Shown piece after piece: positions 16,402 to 24,168 of a stretch of 64,000 nt of DNA (position 1 is its first letter; the number at the start of each line of letters is the position of its first letter). Source of the stretch: an uncultured Acidobacteriia bacterium. Its GTDB lineage: Bacteria > Acidobacteriota > Terriglobia > Bryobacterales > Bryobacteraceae. Location of the stretch: contig CAINNJ010000063.1 of NCBI GenBank assembly GCA_903851195.1, positions 21,611-85,610 of the forward strand, written 5' to 3'. The notes under the pieces were generated by a model. The model was given only the letters and a program-made list of their open reading frames with translations, did not search any database and had not been told where the DNA came from. The position numbers and the translations under genes are program-made.

Positions 16402-18945
16402 CTACTTGAACACATCCTTGAGCTTGCCGAAAAAGCCCTTTTTCTTCTTCTGGTCGGCCGGTTGGCCGTCCGGGCTCTGGTAGGGCAGGGGACCGTTGCC
16501 GGTATTGGCGTTGTCGGCGCGGCGAGGCGTTCCGCTCTGGCCCGGAGAGGCCTCGCGGGTCGTCGACGTGTCGTCCCAGCTGGAGACGGTCAGATCGCGC
16601 TTGCCATTGCCATGCAGCGTGCAGGAGCCGACGGGCTCCGTGCCGGCGATAAAGACCTCGGCCTTCTGTTCCGGGCAGGCGGGCGTGGCCGGTTTGCCGG
16701 ACTGGGGATCGATGGTGACGGTCACCACACCGTCCGGCGCGGCGAATTCCTTGGCGTTGGCGTACTGACGGAACTGGAGGGCGCGCTTCATGAACTCGGT
16801 CCAGATGGGGAGAGCGGAGTGCGCGCCTTCCAGATTCAGGTCGCGGTTGTCGTCGAAGCCCACCCAGACGATGCAGAGCAGGTCGGAAGTAAAGCCGGCG
16901 AACCAGCCGTCCTTCGATGTGCCCGTCTTGCCCGCGGCGGGGACCGTGAAGCCGCGTCCGCGAACGCCGGCGGCGGTGCCGGTCCGCATGACTTCTTCGA
17001 GCATGCTGACCATCAGGTAGTTGACACGGGGGTCAAGCACGTTTTTGGTCTGCGGTTTCTGGTCGAGGAGAACTTTGCCGCTCGGTTCCTTGATGAGGGA
17101 AATGAGGGTCGGGTTGACGTGGACGCCTTTGTTGGCGAAGACGGTGTAGGCGCCGGCCATTTCGAGCGGCGTTGCGACGTAGGAACCGATCGCCATGGCG
17201 GGCGTGGCTTTTACGTCTTCACTGATGCCGGCTTTGTGGGCGAGATTCACGACGGCTTTGTAGCCCACCATCTCCGCGACCTTGATGGTGGCGATGTTGC
17301 GGGATTTGGCGAGGGCGGTGCGAAGGGTGATGGGCCCCATGAAGTCGTGTTCGAAGTTCTGGGGGCTGTACTCATCGCCATCGAAGAGGAACGTGGTGGG
17401 TTCGTCGACCACGATGGAGGCCGGGGTCAGGGTGGTGGTGCCGCCCGCGACCGCGGTGTTGAGGGCGGCGGCATAGACGAACGGCTTGAAGATGGAACCG
17501 GGCTGGCGCTGGGCGAGAATCCGGTTCAGCTGACTGATACCGTAATTCCGGCCGCCCACCAGCGCTTTGATTTCGCCGGTGTGCGGATTGAGCGCGATGA
17601 GGGCGCACTGCGGTTCCACGAACTTCGCGGTTTTGAAGCGCTTCTGTTTGCGAACCAGGTCGTCCACCTGCTTCATGCCGGCGGTCACCGCTTCGTTGGC
17701 GGCGCGCTGCAGATTCAGGTCGAGCGAGGTGTAGATGCGGTCGGAATTGACCTGAAAATCGTAACCGGGGAAACGCTTGTCGAGATCTTCGTTCAGCAGG
17801 TCGACGAAGTAGGGGGCATCGCTCGATTCAGTGGCGCCGTTGACGACCCGCATGGGCTTTTCGGTGGCGACGGCGTACTCGCGATCGGTAATGTAGCCGT
17901 TCTGCCGCATCATGCCGAGGATCCAGTTGCGGCGGTCGCGCACGCGGTCGCCGTGGCGATAGGGATTGTAGAAGCTGGCGCCGCGCGCGATGCCGGCGAG
18001 GGTGGCGGCTTCCTCGACCGAGAGCGATTTGATGTCTTTGCCGAAGTAGACCTGGGAGGCTTCGCCGAAGCCGCGGATGGTGAAACTGCCGTGATAGCCG
18101 AGATCGATCTGGTTGCAGTAGAGTTCGAAGATCTGCTCTTTGGTGAGCTTCTGTTCCAGCTGCAGCGTGATCATGACTTCGGCGAGTTTGCGGCGCCAGT
18201 TGCGATCGAACGTCAGGAACATGTTGCGCGCCAGCTGCATGGTGAGGGTGGAGGCGCCCTGTTCGTTCCGGCCCCGCTTGATGTCGATATAGGCGGAACG
18301 CGCGATGCCGATGGGGTCGAATCCGGAGTGCTGGAAGAAGCGCTTGTCTTCGGCGGACAGGACGGCGTTTTTCAGCGACGCGGGGATATCCTCATAGCGC
18401 ACGACGCGCTGCTTTTCCCGGTTCCGGTCATAGAGATTGGTGAGGAGCTGCGGTTCCAGTTCGTACATCGGCCGGTCGGTGTTGTCCCCGAGAGAGACGA
18501 TGCGGTGCACCTTGCCGGCGGCGAACTTGACCGTGAAGGCGTCCTGCTGAAAGTACGACTGCGCGCCGGGGAAGATGTCGACGGAGTCCGGCCGCAGCGT
18601 GTAGTAGCCGATCGGATTGTTGCGGTTTTCGTTGTAGCCGGCGTGGCGCAGCGTGCCGGCGAGGTCGCCCGGGGTGGTCTGGTCGCCCACCGCGATGGTG
18701 CCGGGCGCGGCGTAAATTCGGGACGTGGTGGTGTAGGGGCCGCCGCGCAGGCGCTCGTCGATGAGAGCCGCGTACTTCCGGTAGTAGTGAACGAACACAA
18801 CGCCGAACGCGATCACCGCCACCAGGCACAAAGCGAGGAATGCTTTGCCGACCGGGTGCAGGAAAAAGCGAACCAGCAGCGCGTTCTCGGCCACCCGGAC
18901 TTTGCGTTCGGGCTTGCGGGCCGGGCGGTCTTCAGCGACCTTCAT
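16402..18945 (-). CDS. mrcA: Class A penicillin-binding protein (PBP1A-like)
   Basis: An 847-residue bifunctional peptidoglycan synthase. It has a short cytoplasmic tail, a TM helix at about residues 33-55, and a UB2H-like segment (about 70-150). The GT51 glycosyltransferase domain shows EDKRFFQHSGFD and KLAEVMITLQLEQKLTK. The transpeptidase domain has SIFK near residue 485, SRN and AGKTGTSKD. The catalytic residues are intact, so it should polymerise lipid II and crosslink stems in the periplasm. The C-tail is Gly/Thr/Lys-rich and disordered. It lies in an operon with two small membrane proteins upstream and two TPR proteins downstream. The class B-like UB2H hint makes PBP1B an alternative name. 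Confidence 0.95.
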   Translation of the reverse strand: MKVAEDRPARKPERKVRVAENALLVRFFLHPVGKAFLALCLVAVIAFGVVFVHYYRKYAALIDERLRGGPYTTTSRIYAAPGTIAVGDQTTPGDLAGTLRHAGYNENRNNPIGYYTLRPDSVDIFPGAQSYFQQDAFTVKFAAGKVHRIVSLGDNTDRPMYELEPQLLTNLYDRNREKQRVVRYEDIPASLKNAVLSAEDKRFFQHSGFDPIGIARSAYIDIKRGRNEQGASTLTMQLARNMFLTFDRNWRRKLAEVMITLQLEQKLTKEQIFELYCNQIDLGYHGSFTIRGFGEASQVYFGKDIKSLSVEEAATLAGIARGASFYNPYRHGDRVRDRRNWILGMMRQNGYITDREYAVATEKPMRVVNGATESSDAPYFVDLLNEDLDKRFPGYDFQVNSDRIYTSLDLNLQRAANEAVTAGMKQVDDLVRKQKRFKTAKFVEPQCALIALNPHTGEIKALVGGRNYGISQLNRILAQRQPGSIFKPFVYAAALNTAVAGGTTTLTPASIVVDEPTTFLFDGDEYSPQNFEHDFMGPITLRTALAKSRNIATIKVAEMVGYKAVVNLAHKAGISEDVKATPAMAIGSYVATPLEMAGAYTVFANKGVHVNPTLISLIKEPSGKVLLDQKPQTKNVLDPRVNYLMVSMLEEVMRTGTAAGVRGRGFTVPAAGKTGTSKDGWFAGFTSDLLCIVWVGFDDNRDLNLEGAHSALPIWTEFMKRALQFRQYANAKEFAAPDGVVTVTIDPQSGKPATPACPEQKAEVFIAGTEPVGSCTLHGNGKRDLTVSSWDDTSTTREASPGQSGTPRRADNANTGNGPLPYQSPDGQPADQKKKKGFFGKLKDVFK

Positions 18946-18962
18946 ACTCTTCAGGATAACGG

Positions 18963-19310
18963 TTATCTGGTGGAGGCTTCCGGGTGGAAGTGGAGATCAA
19001 GGCGGGAGAGCACCAGATCCTTCTGTACTTTGTATTTCGTCAGAAGGCGGACTTTACCGCCTGCGTGTGTGATCTGGACATCGCCGGGATGCACCGGAAG
19101 ACCAAGCTGGCGGGCGCGGGCGAGGATCTTCGGGCGGAGGATTTCATCGGGCGCGGCGGCGGTGGAAGGCTCGGCCGCGAGGGTGTGGATGTACTGCCCG
19201 AGTTCGTAATTCTCCACATATATGGGAGCGAGCGACAGCAGAACCAGGACCAGGCTGCCGAGGACAGCGAAGCCGGAAACCGCGCGCCAGACCGGAAGCC
19301 GTTCCCTCAC
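18963..19310 (-). CDS. Small membrane-anchored protein, unknown function
   Basis: 115 residues with one N-terminal TM helix (about 10-32) and a soluble C-terminal domain of about 75 residues (ILRPKILARARQLGLPVHPGD, then DLVLSRLDLHFHPE). This layout resembles DUF4845-like single-pass proteins, but I cannot assign it firmly. It overlaps the upstream zinc-ribbon-like gene by 4 nt and lies 17 nt before PBP1A, so it is probably translated with both. Confidence 0.7.
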   Translation of the reverse strand: MRERLPVWRAVSGFAVLGSLVLVLLSLAPIYVENYELGQYIHTLAAEPSTAAAPDEILRPKILARARQLGLPVHPGDVQITHAGGKVRLLTKYKVQKDLVLSRLDLHFHPEASTR

Positions 19311-19795
19311 CGTGTCTGATCGGAGTCTTTGTCCGGACCCATCTCGCTGGTTGCGAAGAGCTCACTCCAGATGTCGCCGTGCTCGGTCCATTCGGGCTGC
19401 ACGGTGCCGGAAATCTGCAGTTCCTCGACATTCAGCTTGCCGTGGCCATAGGGGCAGATGTACTCAAGACGCGGGCGGCCGAGTTGCAGAATGTAACTCC
19501 AGGAGCCGGTTTCCACGGGCATGACAAGCTGCCGGAGGCAGGTACGGCAGCGATAACGCTGATCCCAGATGGCGAGGTAGAAGAGCCCGTAGGAGAAGAG
19601 AAACCACACGCCTGCCAGCGTGGTGTACGGCAGGTCGAAGCCGAACTGGTAGGGGTTGATGTGGAACCACCGTGTGCGAGGTTCCCAGAACAGGTTGAGA
19701 AACTGGAGAGCGACCGCCGAGCCCAGCGCGGCTCCGGCAAGTTTCAACAGCAGGAAGCCCCAATACTTCACGTGACCTTTGACCGCCTGGAGCAT
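19307..19795 (-). CDS. Membrane protein with zinc-ribbon-like Cys pairs
   Basis: 162 residues with two hydrophobic segments (about 10-32 and 55-80), then a cytosolic part containing CRTC and, 30 residues later, ICPYGHG. The Cys pair plus Cys/His resembles a zinc ribbon. The C-terminal tail is acidic. It is the first gene of the minus-strand run ending with the TPR lipoprotein. The function is unknown; envelope-related work is inferred from its neighbours. Confidence 0.7.
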   Translation of the reverse strand: MLQAVKGHVKYWGFLLLKLAGAALGSAVALQFLNLFWEPRTRWFHINPYQFGFDLPYTTLAGVWFLFSYGLFYLAIWDQRYRCRTCLRQLVMPVETGSWSYILQLGRPRLEYICPYGHGKLNVEELQISGTVQPEWTEHGDIWSELFATSEMGPDKDSDQTR

Positions 19796-19834
19796 AACCA
19801 GGTTTCCTCTTCTTTCACTATACGGCAGTTTTGC

Positions 19835-19856
19835 GCGACCGGGCTTCCGGTCGCGT
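19835..19856 (+). promoter_or_regulatory. GC hairpin upstream of efp
   Basis: A perfect 9-bp stem CGCGACCGG/CCGGTCGCG with a GCTT loop, followed by TTGTT. It lies between the divergent membrane-protein operon and efp. It may be a leader structure or weak terminator; the short, interrupted T-run argues against a strong terminator. Confidence 0.35.
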
Positions 19857-19918
19857 TGTTACAATGGAAAATTCGCTCTGCAAGCAATGATTCTCAACAG
19901 CCTGGAGTCCGCCTAAAA

Positions 19919-20476
19919 ATGTTAAGCGCAACGAAAATCCGCCCCGGAATGGTGATCAAGTTCAACAACGAACTGTATTCCGTATTCGCCATGACCCACC
20001 GCACGCCGGGCAACCTGCGGGGCTTCGTGCAGGTCCGGATGCGCAGCCTGCGCAACGGTTCGATGAACGAGCATCGCTTTTCCACCGACGACAAAGTGGA
20101 GAAGGCCGTGATGGACGAGCAGAACATGGAGTATCTGTACCAGGACGGCGAATACTACTACTTCATGAACACGGAAACGTACGAGCAAATCCATCTCACG
20201 CAGGATCTGCTGGGCGACGCCACCGAGTATCTGATGCCGAATCTGAATGTCGCGGTGGTGTTTTACGAGGGCAAACCGATCAGCGTGGAGTTGCCCCCCA
20301 CGGTGGACATGAAGGTGATGGAGACCGAGCCGGGACTGAAGGGCGCCACCGTTTCGAACGTGTCGAAGCCGGCCAAGATGGAAACCGGACTGGTGGTGCA
20401 GGTGCCTCCGTTCATCAATGAAGGCGAGATGATCCGCATCAACACGTCCGAAGGCACCTATCAGGAACGGGCCTGA
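19919..20476 (+). CDS. efp: Translation elongation factor P
   Basis: A 185-residue EF-P with the three usual beta-barrel domains: KOW-like N-domain 1-64, OB domains 65-125 and 126-185. It enters the E site and rescues ribosomes stalled at polyproline. The loop that carries the modified Lys34 in E. coli (KPGKG) reads TPGNLRG, with Asn32 at the tip, so the EpmA lysyl route does not apply. The C-terminal motif VSNVSKPAKMETGLVVQVP is canonical. I start at ATG 19919 because the conserved LSATKIRPGM follows directly. It is monocistronic. Confidence 0.95.
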   Translation: MLSATKIRPGMVIKFNNELYSVFAMTHRTPGNLRGFVQVRMRSLRNGSMNEHRFSTDDKVEKAVMDEQNMEYLYQDGEYYYFMNTETYEQIHLTQDLLGDATEYLMPNLNVAVVFYEGKPISVELPPTVDMKVMETEPGLKGATVSNVSKPAKMETGLVVQVPPFINEGEMIRINTSEGTYQERA

Positions 20477-20482
20477 TTCGTT

Positions 20483-20914
20483 TTACGGGGTGACTGGCGG
20501 ACGCCAGTCACCGCCCGCTGATCCGTCCGGACTCGCGACCACGACGACATAGCCGTCCGGGTCGCGGAGCCAGCACTCCCAGTGGTTCGGCCCGCCGTCC
20601 CCGTCGGGCGGATTGCGGTGTTTTGGCAGCACTATCTCCACGTTCATCTCCTGCGCTCGCTGTATCACCGTGTCAAAATCATCCACTTCGAACCAGAGCA
20701 GCAGGCCGTTGCCGTAGGGCTTGTCGCGCGGATCGCCGATGGGGCCGTGATGGTGGTCGACCTTGAAACTGTGCAACTGCAGGACGAGGCGTTCGTTCCA
20801 GAGCAGGCGTTCGTAGTCGGGGCCGCCGTGATCGCTTTTACAGCCCAGCAGGCGCTGGTACCACCGGCTGCTGGCTTCGACATCGGTGACGGCAAGTAAA
20901 GGTTGAGGGCGCAT
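20483..20914 (-). CDS. VOC-family (glyoxalase/bleomycin-resistance-like) protein
   Basis: 143 residues starting at ATG 20914, where the conserved PLLAVTDVEASSRWYQRLLG strand-helix begins. It has the paired beta-alpha-beta-beta-beta modules of the vicinal oxygen chelate fold, with His and Glu candidates (LQLHSF, HWECWLRDPDGY) in metal-ligand positions. Substrate is unknown. Its 3' end contains a strong inverted repeat close to the convergent efp stop. Confidence 0.85.
   Translation of the reverse strand: MRPQPLLAVTDVEASSRWYQRLLGCKSDHGGPDYERLLWNERLVLQLHSFKVDHHHGPIGDPRDKPYGNGLLLWFEVDDFDTVIQRAQEMNVEIVLPKHRNPPDGDGGPNHWECWLRDPDGYVVVVASPDGSAGGDWRPPVTP
20489..20512. terminator. Terminator-like hairpin between efp and VOC gene
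   Basis: A perfect 10-bp stem GGTGACTGGC/GCCAGTCACC with a 4-nt loop, 12 nt after the efp stop and inside the last codons of the VOC gene. Neither strand has a clear T-run after it, so it may only slow polymerase or protect mRNA ends. Confidence 0.4.
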
Positions 20915-20954
20915 GACGACTAACAGGGTAATGCATCGCGGCCCGGCGGAATAG

Positions 20955-21659
20955 CTATCGTCTTTGACCGGCCAGCGATGAGGACACGCCGATGTGTTCG
21001 AAGAGGCCTTTTTTGACGAGACTCGGGTGGCCGGTCCTCTTTTTGAAGTCAATGTGTTCGTCGATCAGCCAATCGACCGGCATTTCGTAGTACATCAGGC
21101 GTAAATACGCGGCCAATTGTTCCAGGCCCGCGCTTTGAAAGGCGATGGCGCAGGCGCCCAAAGGGGAAAGTTTGATGCTGAACCAGTTGGGAGGAGCGGC
21201 CTGGATTATCCGGCGAACGGCGCTCAGACAGCCGTGAGAAGCGACCATGTCGTCTTCCAGATGCACGTAATAAGGGGCGAGGCCGGAATACTGCTGCATC
21301 AGGTACGCAGCGTCGAAAGCCTGTTTCGACCGCCATCTCACGCGGGCTTCGTCGTCTCCGAAATTGCGGACCAGGCCATCGAGCGGCGGCTGTCCGCCGC
21401 TGCAGCGGGCCAGGGTCAACTGTCCGGCGTCGATAAAAGGCGCGAATTCCCGCGCAACTTCGGTCATATTGGCGGAAGGCCGGGCGCTGAAGTCGCAAAC
21501 GGCGATTTGTGTTCCGTCGAGAGGGTCGCTGTTCACGAGGCTCCGCACGGTTTTCAGCAGGTAGTTCTGCGGCCGTTCGACATGGGGAATGGCGATGCAC
21601 AGGGGCAGATCGCGAGGGTTCGGCGCGCCGCGGAAAAACATGAATGGCTCCTGTTTCAC
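20955..21659 (-). CDS. GT54 (MGAT4-like) glycosyltransferase homologue
   Basis: A 234-residue soluble protein matching, from memory, the catalytic region of animal alpha-1,3-mannosyl-glycoprotein beta-1,4-N-acetylglucosaminyltransferase (MGAT4, GT54). Matching blocks in order are RVRWRSKQ (106-113), YYVHLEDDMVA (130-140, the EDD metal site), WFSIKLSPLGACAIAFQS (159-176), YYEMPVDWLID (190-200) and HIGVSSSLAG (222-231). There is no TM anchor. It probably transfers a sugar, plausibly GlcNAc, within the adjacent glycan locus. Bacterial GT54 members are rare, so the acceptor is likely not N-glycan. It is divergent from the GT25 genes. Confidence 0.75.
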   Translation of the reverse strand: MKQEPFMFFRGAPNPRDLPLCIAIPHVERPQNYLLKTVRSLVNSDPLDGTQIAVCDFSARPSANMTEVAREFAPFIDAGQLTLARCSGGQPPLDGLVRNFGDDEARVRWRSKQAFDAAYLMQQYSGLAPYYVHLEDDMVASHGCLSAVRRIIQAAPPNWFSIKLSPLGACAIAFQSAGLEQLAAYLRLMYYEMPVDWLIDEHIDFKKRTGHPSLVKKGLFEHIGVSSSLAGQRR

Positions 21660-21716
21660 TTTAATGGTTGCGGACAGCGCGTCCCGCTATACTGGGGCAA
21701 ACTTCCCCGCCGGCCG

Positions 21717-22517
21717 ATGAAAGTATTCGTGATCAATTTAGCGGCCGCGACGGAGCGGCTGGCGCATATGCGGGCGGCTCTCGGCAGCATTGGCGTGGCT
21801 TTCGAACGGTTCGAAGCACTCGACCCGGACCGGGCCGCGCGGCATCCCTGTTTCTCTCTGATTCGACCTTTGCAGGGGCGTGCGTGGGTTCCCGGCGAGA
21901 TCGCCTGTCTGCTCTCGCATTACGAAGTGTGGCGTTCGATAGCCGCGGGCGCCGATGAGTTCGGCGTGGTGCTGGAGGACGACGTGCTCGTCGATGCCCG
22001 CCTGAAGAAGGTGGTCGACGGCGAGTCCGGAATTCCCGGCGACGCGGATGTGGTCAAGATCGAGACGGGCGAGTATCAGAAGGTGGCCTTGTCGCGGCGC
22101 TCTGTTGCCACGGCGGGAGGTCCCGCGTATCATCGGCTGCTTTCGGTGCATTACGGGGCCGGCGCTTATGTGTTGTCGCGCAGGGCCGCGCGGTTTCTGA
22201 CCGATCGCGTTGCTTCCTTCGATATGCCCGTGGACGATCTGCTGTTTGCCGATGAGCATCCGGCGGCGAGAAAACTGCGCGTGTACCAGGCGGTGCCGGC
22301 GGTCGCGATCCAGAGCGTTAATCTGCGCCCCGAAGATCAGCTCGCGCATCTGCGGAGCGGACTGGACGAGGCGAGGCGTCTGGGCTGGAGCAGCGCGCGC
22401 TACGAGAGCCGGACCTTGCGGGCAATCCGGCGGAGATGGAAGAAGCGCCTACGCCAGGTGTACTTTCGCCTGTTCGCAATGCGGATGATTGTCCCGTTTG
22501 GCTGGCACAACTCATGA
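21717..22517 (+). CDS. Glycosyltransferase family 25, copy 1
   Basis: A 266-residue GT25 (LOS/LPS beta-galactosyltransferase or collagen-Gal-transferase family) enzyme. The start MKVFVINLAAATERLAHM is the canonical GT25 N-terminus. WVPGEIACLLSHYEVW (about 57-72), VVLEDDVLVD (DxD-like EDD) and FDMPVDDLLF follow. It is the first of three tandem paralogues with identical motif order, and it overlaps the next by 4 nt. It probably acts at the cytoplasmic membrane on a lipid-linked glycan. Confidence 0.9.
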   Translation: MKVFVINLAAATERLAHMRAALGSIGVAFERFEALDPDRAARHPCFSLIRPLQGRAWVPGEIACLLSHYEVWRSIAAGADEFGVVLEDDVLVDARLKKVVDGESGIPGDADVVKIETGEYQKVALSRRSVATAGGPAYHRLLSVHYGAGAYVLSRRAARFLTDRVASFDMPVDDLLFADEHPAARKLRVYQAVPAVAIQSVNLRPEDQLAHLRSGLDEARRLGWSSARYESRTLRAIRRRWKKRLRQVYFRLFAMRMIVPFGWHNS

Positions 22518-23323
22518 AGGCTTACGTCATCAATTTACCGGAGGCCGAGTCGAGGCTGGCGCACATGCGGGAGGTGCTTGCCGGCATCGGTCTGCCGTTC
22601 GAGCGGTTCGAAGCTCTTAACCCCGCCCGCGCCGCCCTGCATCCGTGCTTCGCGCAGATTCCGCCCATGAAGGAACGCAACTGGGTTCCAGGGTAAATTG
22701 CCATCATTCTTTCTCATTTTGAGGTTTGGCGTCTGATTGCGAACGGCGAAGAGAAGTTCGGCATGGTGCTGGAAGACGATCTGGTGGTGGACCCGGCGTT
22801 AGCGCGGGTGCTGAACGGCAGTTGTCCGATCCCCGAGGACGCGGATCTCGTCAAACTGGACAGCGGGCAGCACAGCTTGGTTGCGCTGTCCCGCCGCTCA
22901 ATGGCCACTCCGGACGGGTTCGCGTGGCACCGTCTTCGTTCGCTCCACTATGGAGGGGCGGCCTATCTGATTTCCCGCCCGGCGGCCCGCAAACTGATGG
23001 AATCCATTGCGCTGTTCGACATGCCGGTAGACGACGCCCTGTTCACGCCCGGCCATCGGGTGGGACGGATGTTGCGCGTGTGGCAAGCCGTGCCGGCGCT
23101 GGCGATTCAGCACCTCAATCTCCCGCCGGAGCGCCAGGTGCCGGAACTGGGCGAGGGAATGAACGGATTGCGGGCGGAGGAACGGGCACGCAGCCTGCGA
23201 AAGAGGTCGGCCCGGGATGTGGTTCTTTATTCCTGGCGCTTGCTGCGGAATCATGTGCTGATCCGGTTTTTCTATTTATACGCGCCGCCTCGCGTGATTC
23301 CGTTCGGAGTTCCCCGCCGATGA
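22514..23323 (+). pseudogene. GT25 copy 2 with in-frame stop
   Basis: Reading from ATG 22514, this is a full-length GT25 paralogue (MKAYVINLPEAESRLAHM through IPFGVPRR) of about 269 codons, except for TAA at 22694-22696. The stop falls in WVPG*IAIILSHFEVW, where copies 1 and 3 have Glu (WVPGEIAC, WVPGELAC), so one GAA-to-TAA change explains it. The frame continues cleanly after the stop, with EDD and FDMPVDD motifs kept. It is either a recent nonsense mutation, a sequencing error or a read-through. A restart at ATG 22763 would lack the nucleotide-binding N-terminus. Confidence 0.85.
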
Positions 23324-24168
23324 AGGCTTTTGTCATTAATCTGTCCGGCGACGCGGTGAGGTTGCGGCACATGCGGGAGATGTTTGCCCGCATCGGCGCG
23401 ACGTTCGAGCGTTTCGACGCGCTGGATCCCGAACGTGCGGCGAAGCATCCTGGTTATTCGCTGGTCCCGCTGCTGCGAGACCGCGAGTGGGTGCCGGGCG
23501 AACTGGCCTGTCTGCTTTCGCATTATGAGGTGTGGCGCGCGATCGCGGAGGGCGAAGAGGAGTTCGGCATGGTGCTGGAAGACGACGTGTTTGTCGATCC
23601 CGCACTGGCGCGAGTGCTGGACGGCAGTTGTCCGGTTCCCCCCGGTGCGGACGTGGTGAAACTGGAGACGGGTGAATACAACGTGGTCGCCTTGTCGCGC
23701 CGCGCCGTGGCCACGCCGTACGGATTCGGTTATCACCGCCTACACTCGGTCCACTACGGGGCCGGGGCTTATGCGATCTCACGCGGGGCGGCGCGGGTCC
23801 TGATCGGGTCGATCGGGCTCTTCAATATGCCGGTGGACGATCTTTTGTTCACGCCCAGCCATCCGGTTGGCCGCAAACTGCGTGTCTGGCAGGCGGTGCC
23901 CGGACTGGCGATCCAGAATATCAATCTTCGGCCGGAACTCCGGAGCGCGGACCTGGGCGACGGCATGGCGGCGATCCGGGCGGAAGTACGCGCCCATCGA
24001 GAGGCGCGGAAAACGGCGCTGGAGTTGTTCCGCGACAGGGTTTACCTGTTCCGCGACCGCTGCCGCGAGCGCGCGCTGCATTTCTACGCGCCGGCGAGAG
24101 TGGTGCCGTTCGGGGTCAGCGTCAATTCCATCAAAGCAGGCGGGACAGGTTCAGGACGGGATCGATGA
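23320..24168 (+). CDS. Glycosyltransferase family 25, copy 3
   Basis: A 282-residue GT25 enzyme with MKAFVINLSGDAVRLRHM, WVPGELACLLSHYEVW, VLEDDVFVD and FNMPVDDLLF all intact. It starts on the ATGA overlap with copy 2, so the three copies form one transcription unit. The C-terminal 35 residues are specific to this copy and overlap the convergent GT4-GT2 gene by 38 nt. Donor and acceptor are unknown. Confidence 0.9.
   Translation: MKAFVINLSGDAVRLRHMREMFARIGATFERFDALDPERAAKHPGYSLVPLLRDREWVPGELACLLSHYEVWRAIAEGEEEFGMVLEDDVFVDPALARVLDGSCPVPPGADVVKLETGEYNVVALSRRAVATPYGFGYHRLHSVHYGAGAYAISRGAARVLIGSIGLFNMPVDDLLFTPSHPVGRKLRVWQAVPGLAIQNINLRPELRSADLGDGMAAIRAEVRAHREARKTALELFRDRVYLFRDRCRERALHFYAPARVVPFGVSVNSIKAGGTGSGRDR

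Noticed and set aside
15493..19209. A 1238-codon open frame on the plus strand
   Set aside because: It lies opposite PBP1A and two TPR genes whose motifs are clear. Long antisense frames are common in GC-rich genes; the translation is low-complexity and matches nothing.
20489..20512. Strong hairpin as a bidirectional intrinsic terminator
   Set aside because: The stem is perfect but neither strand has a T-run after it, so I list it only as terminator-like.
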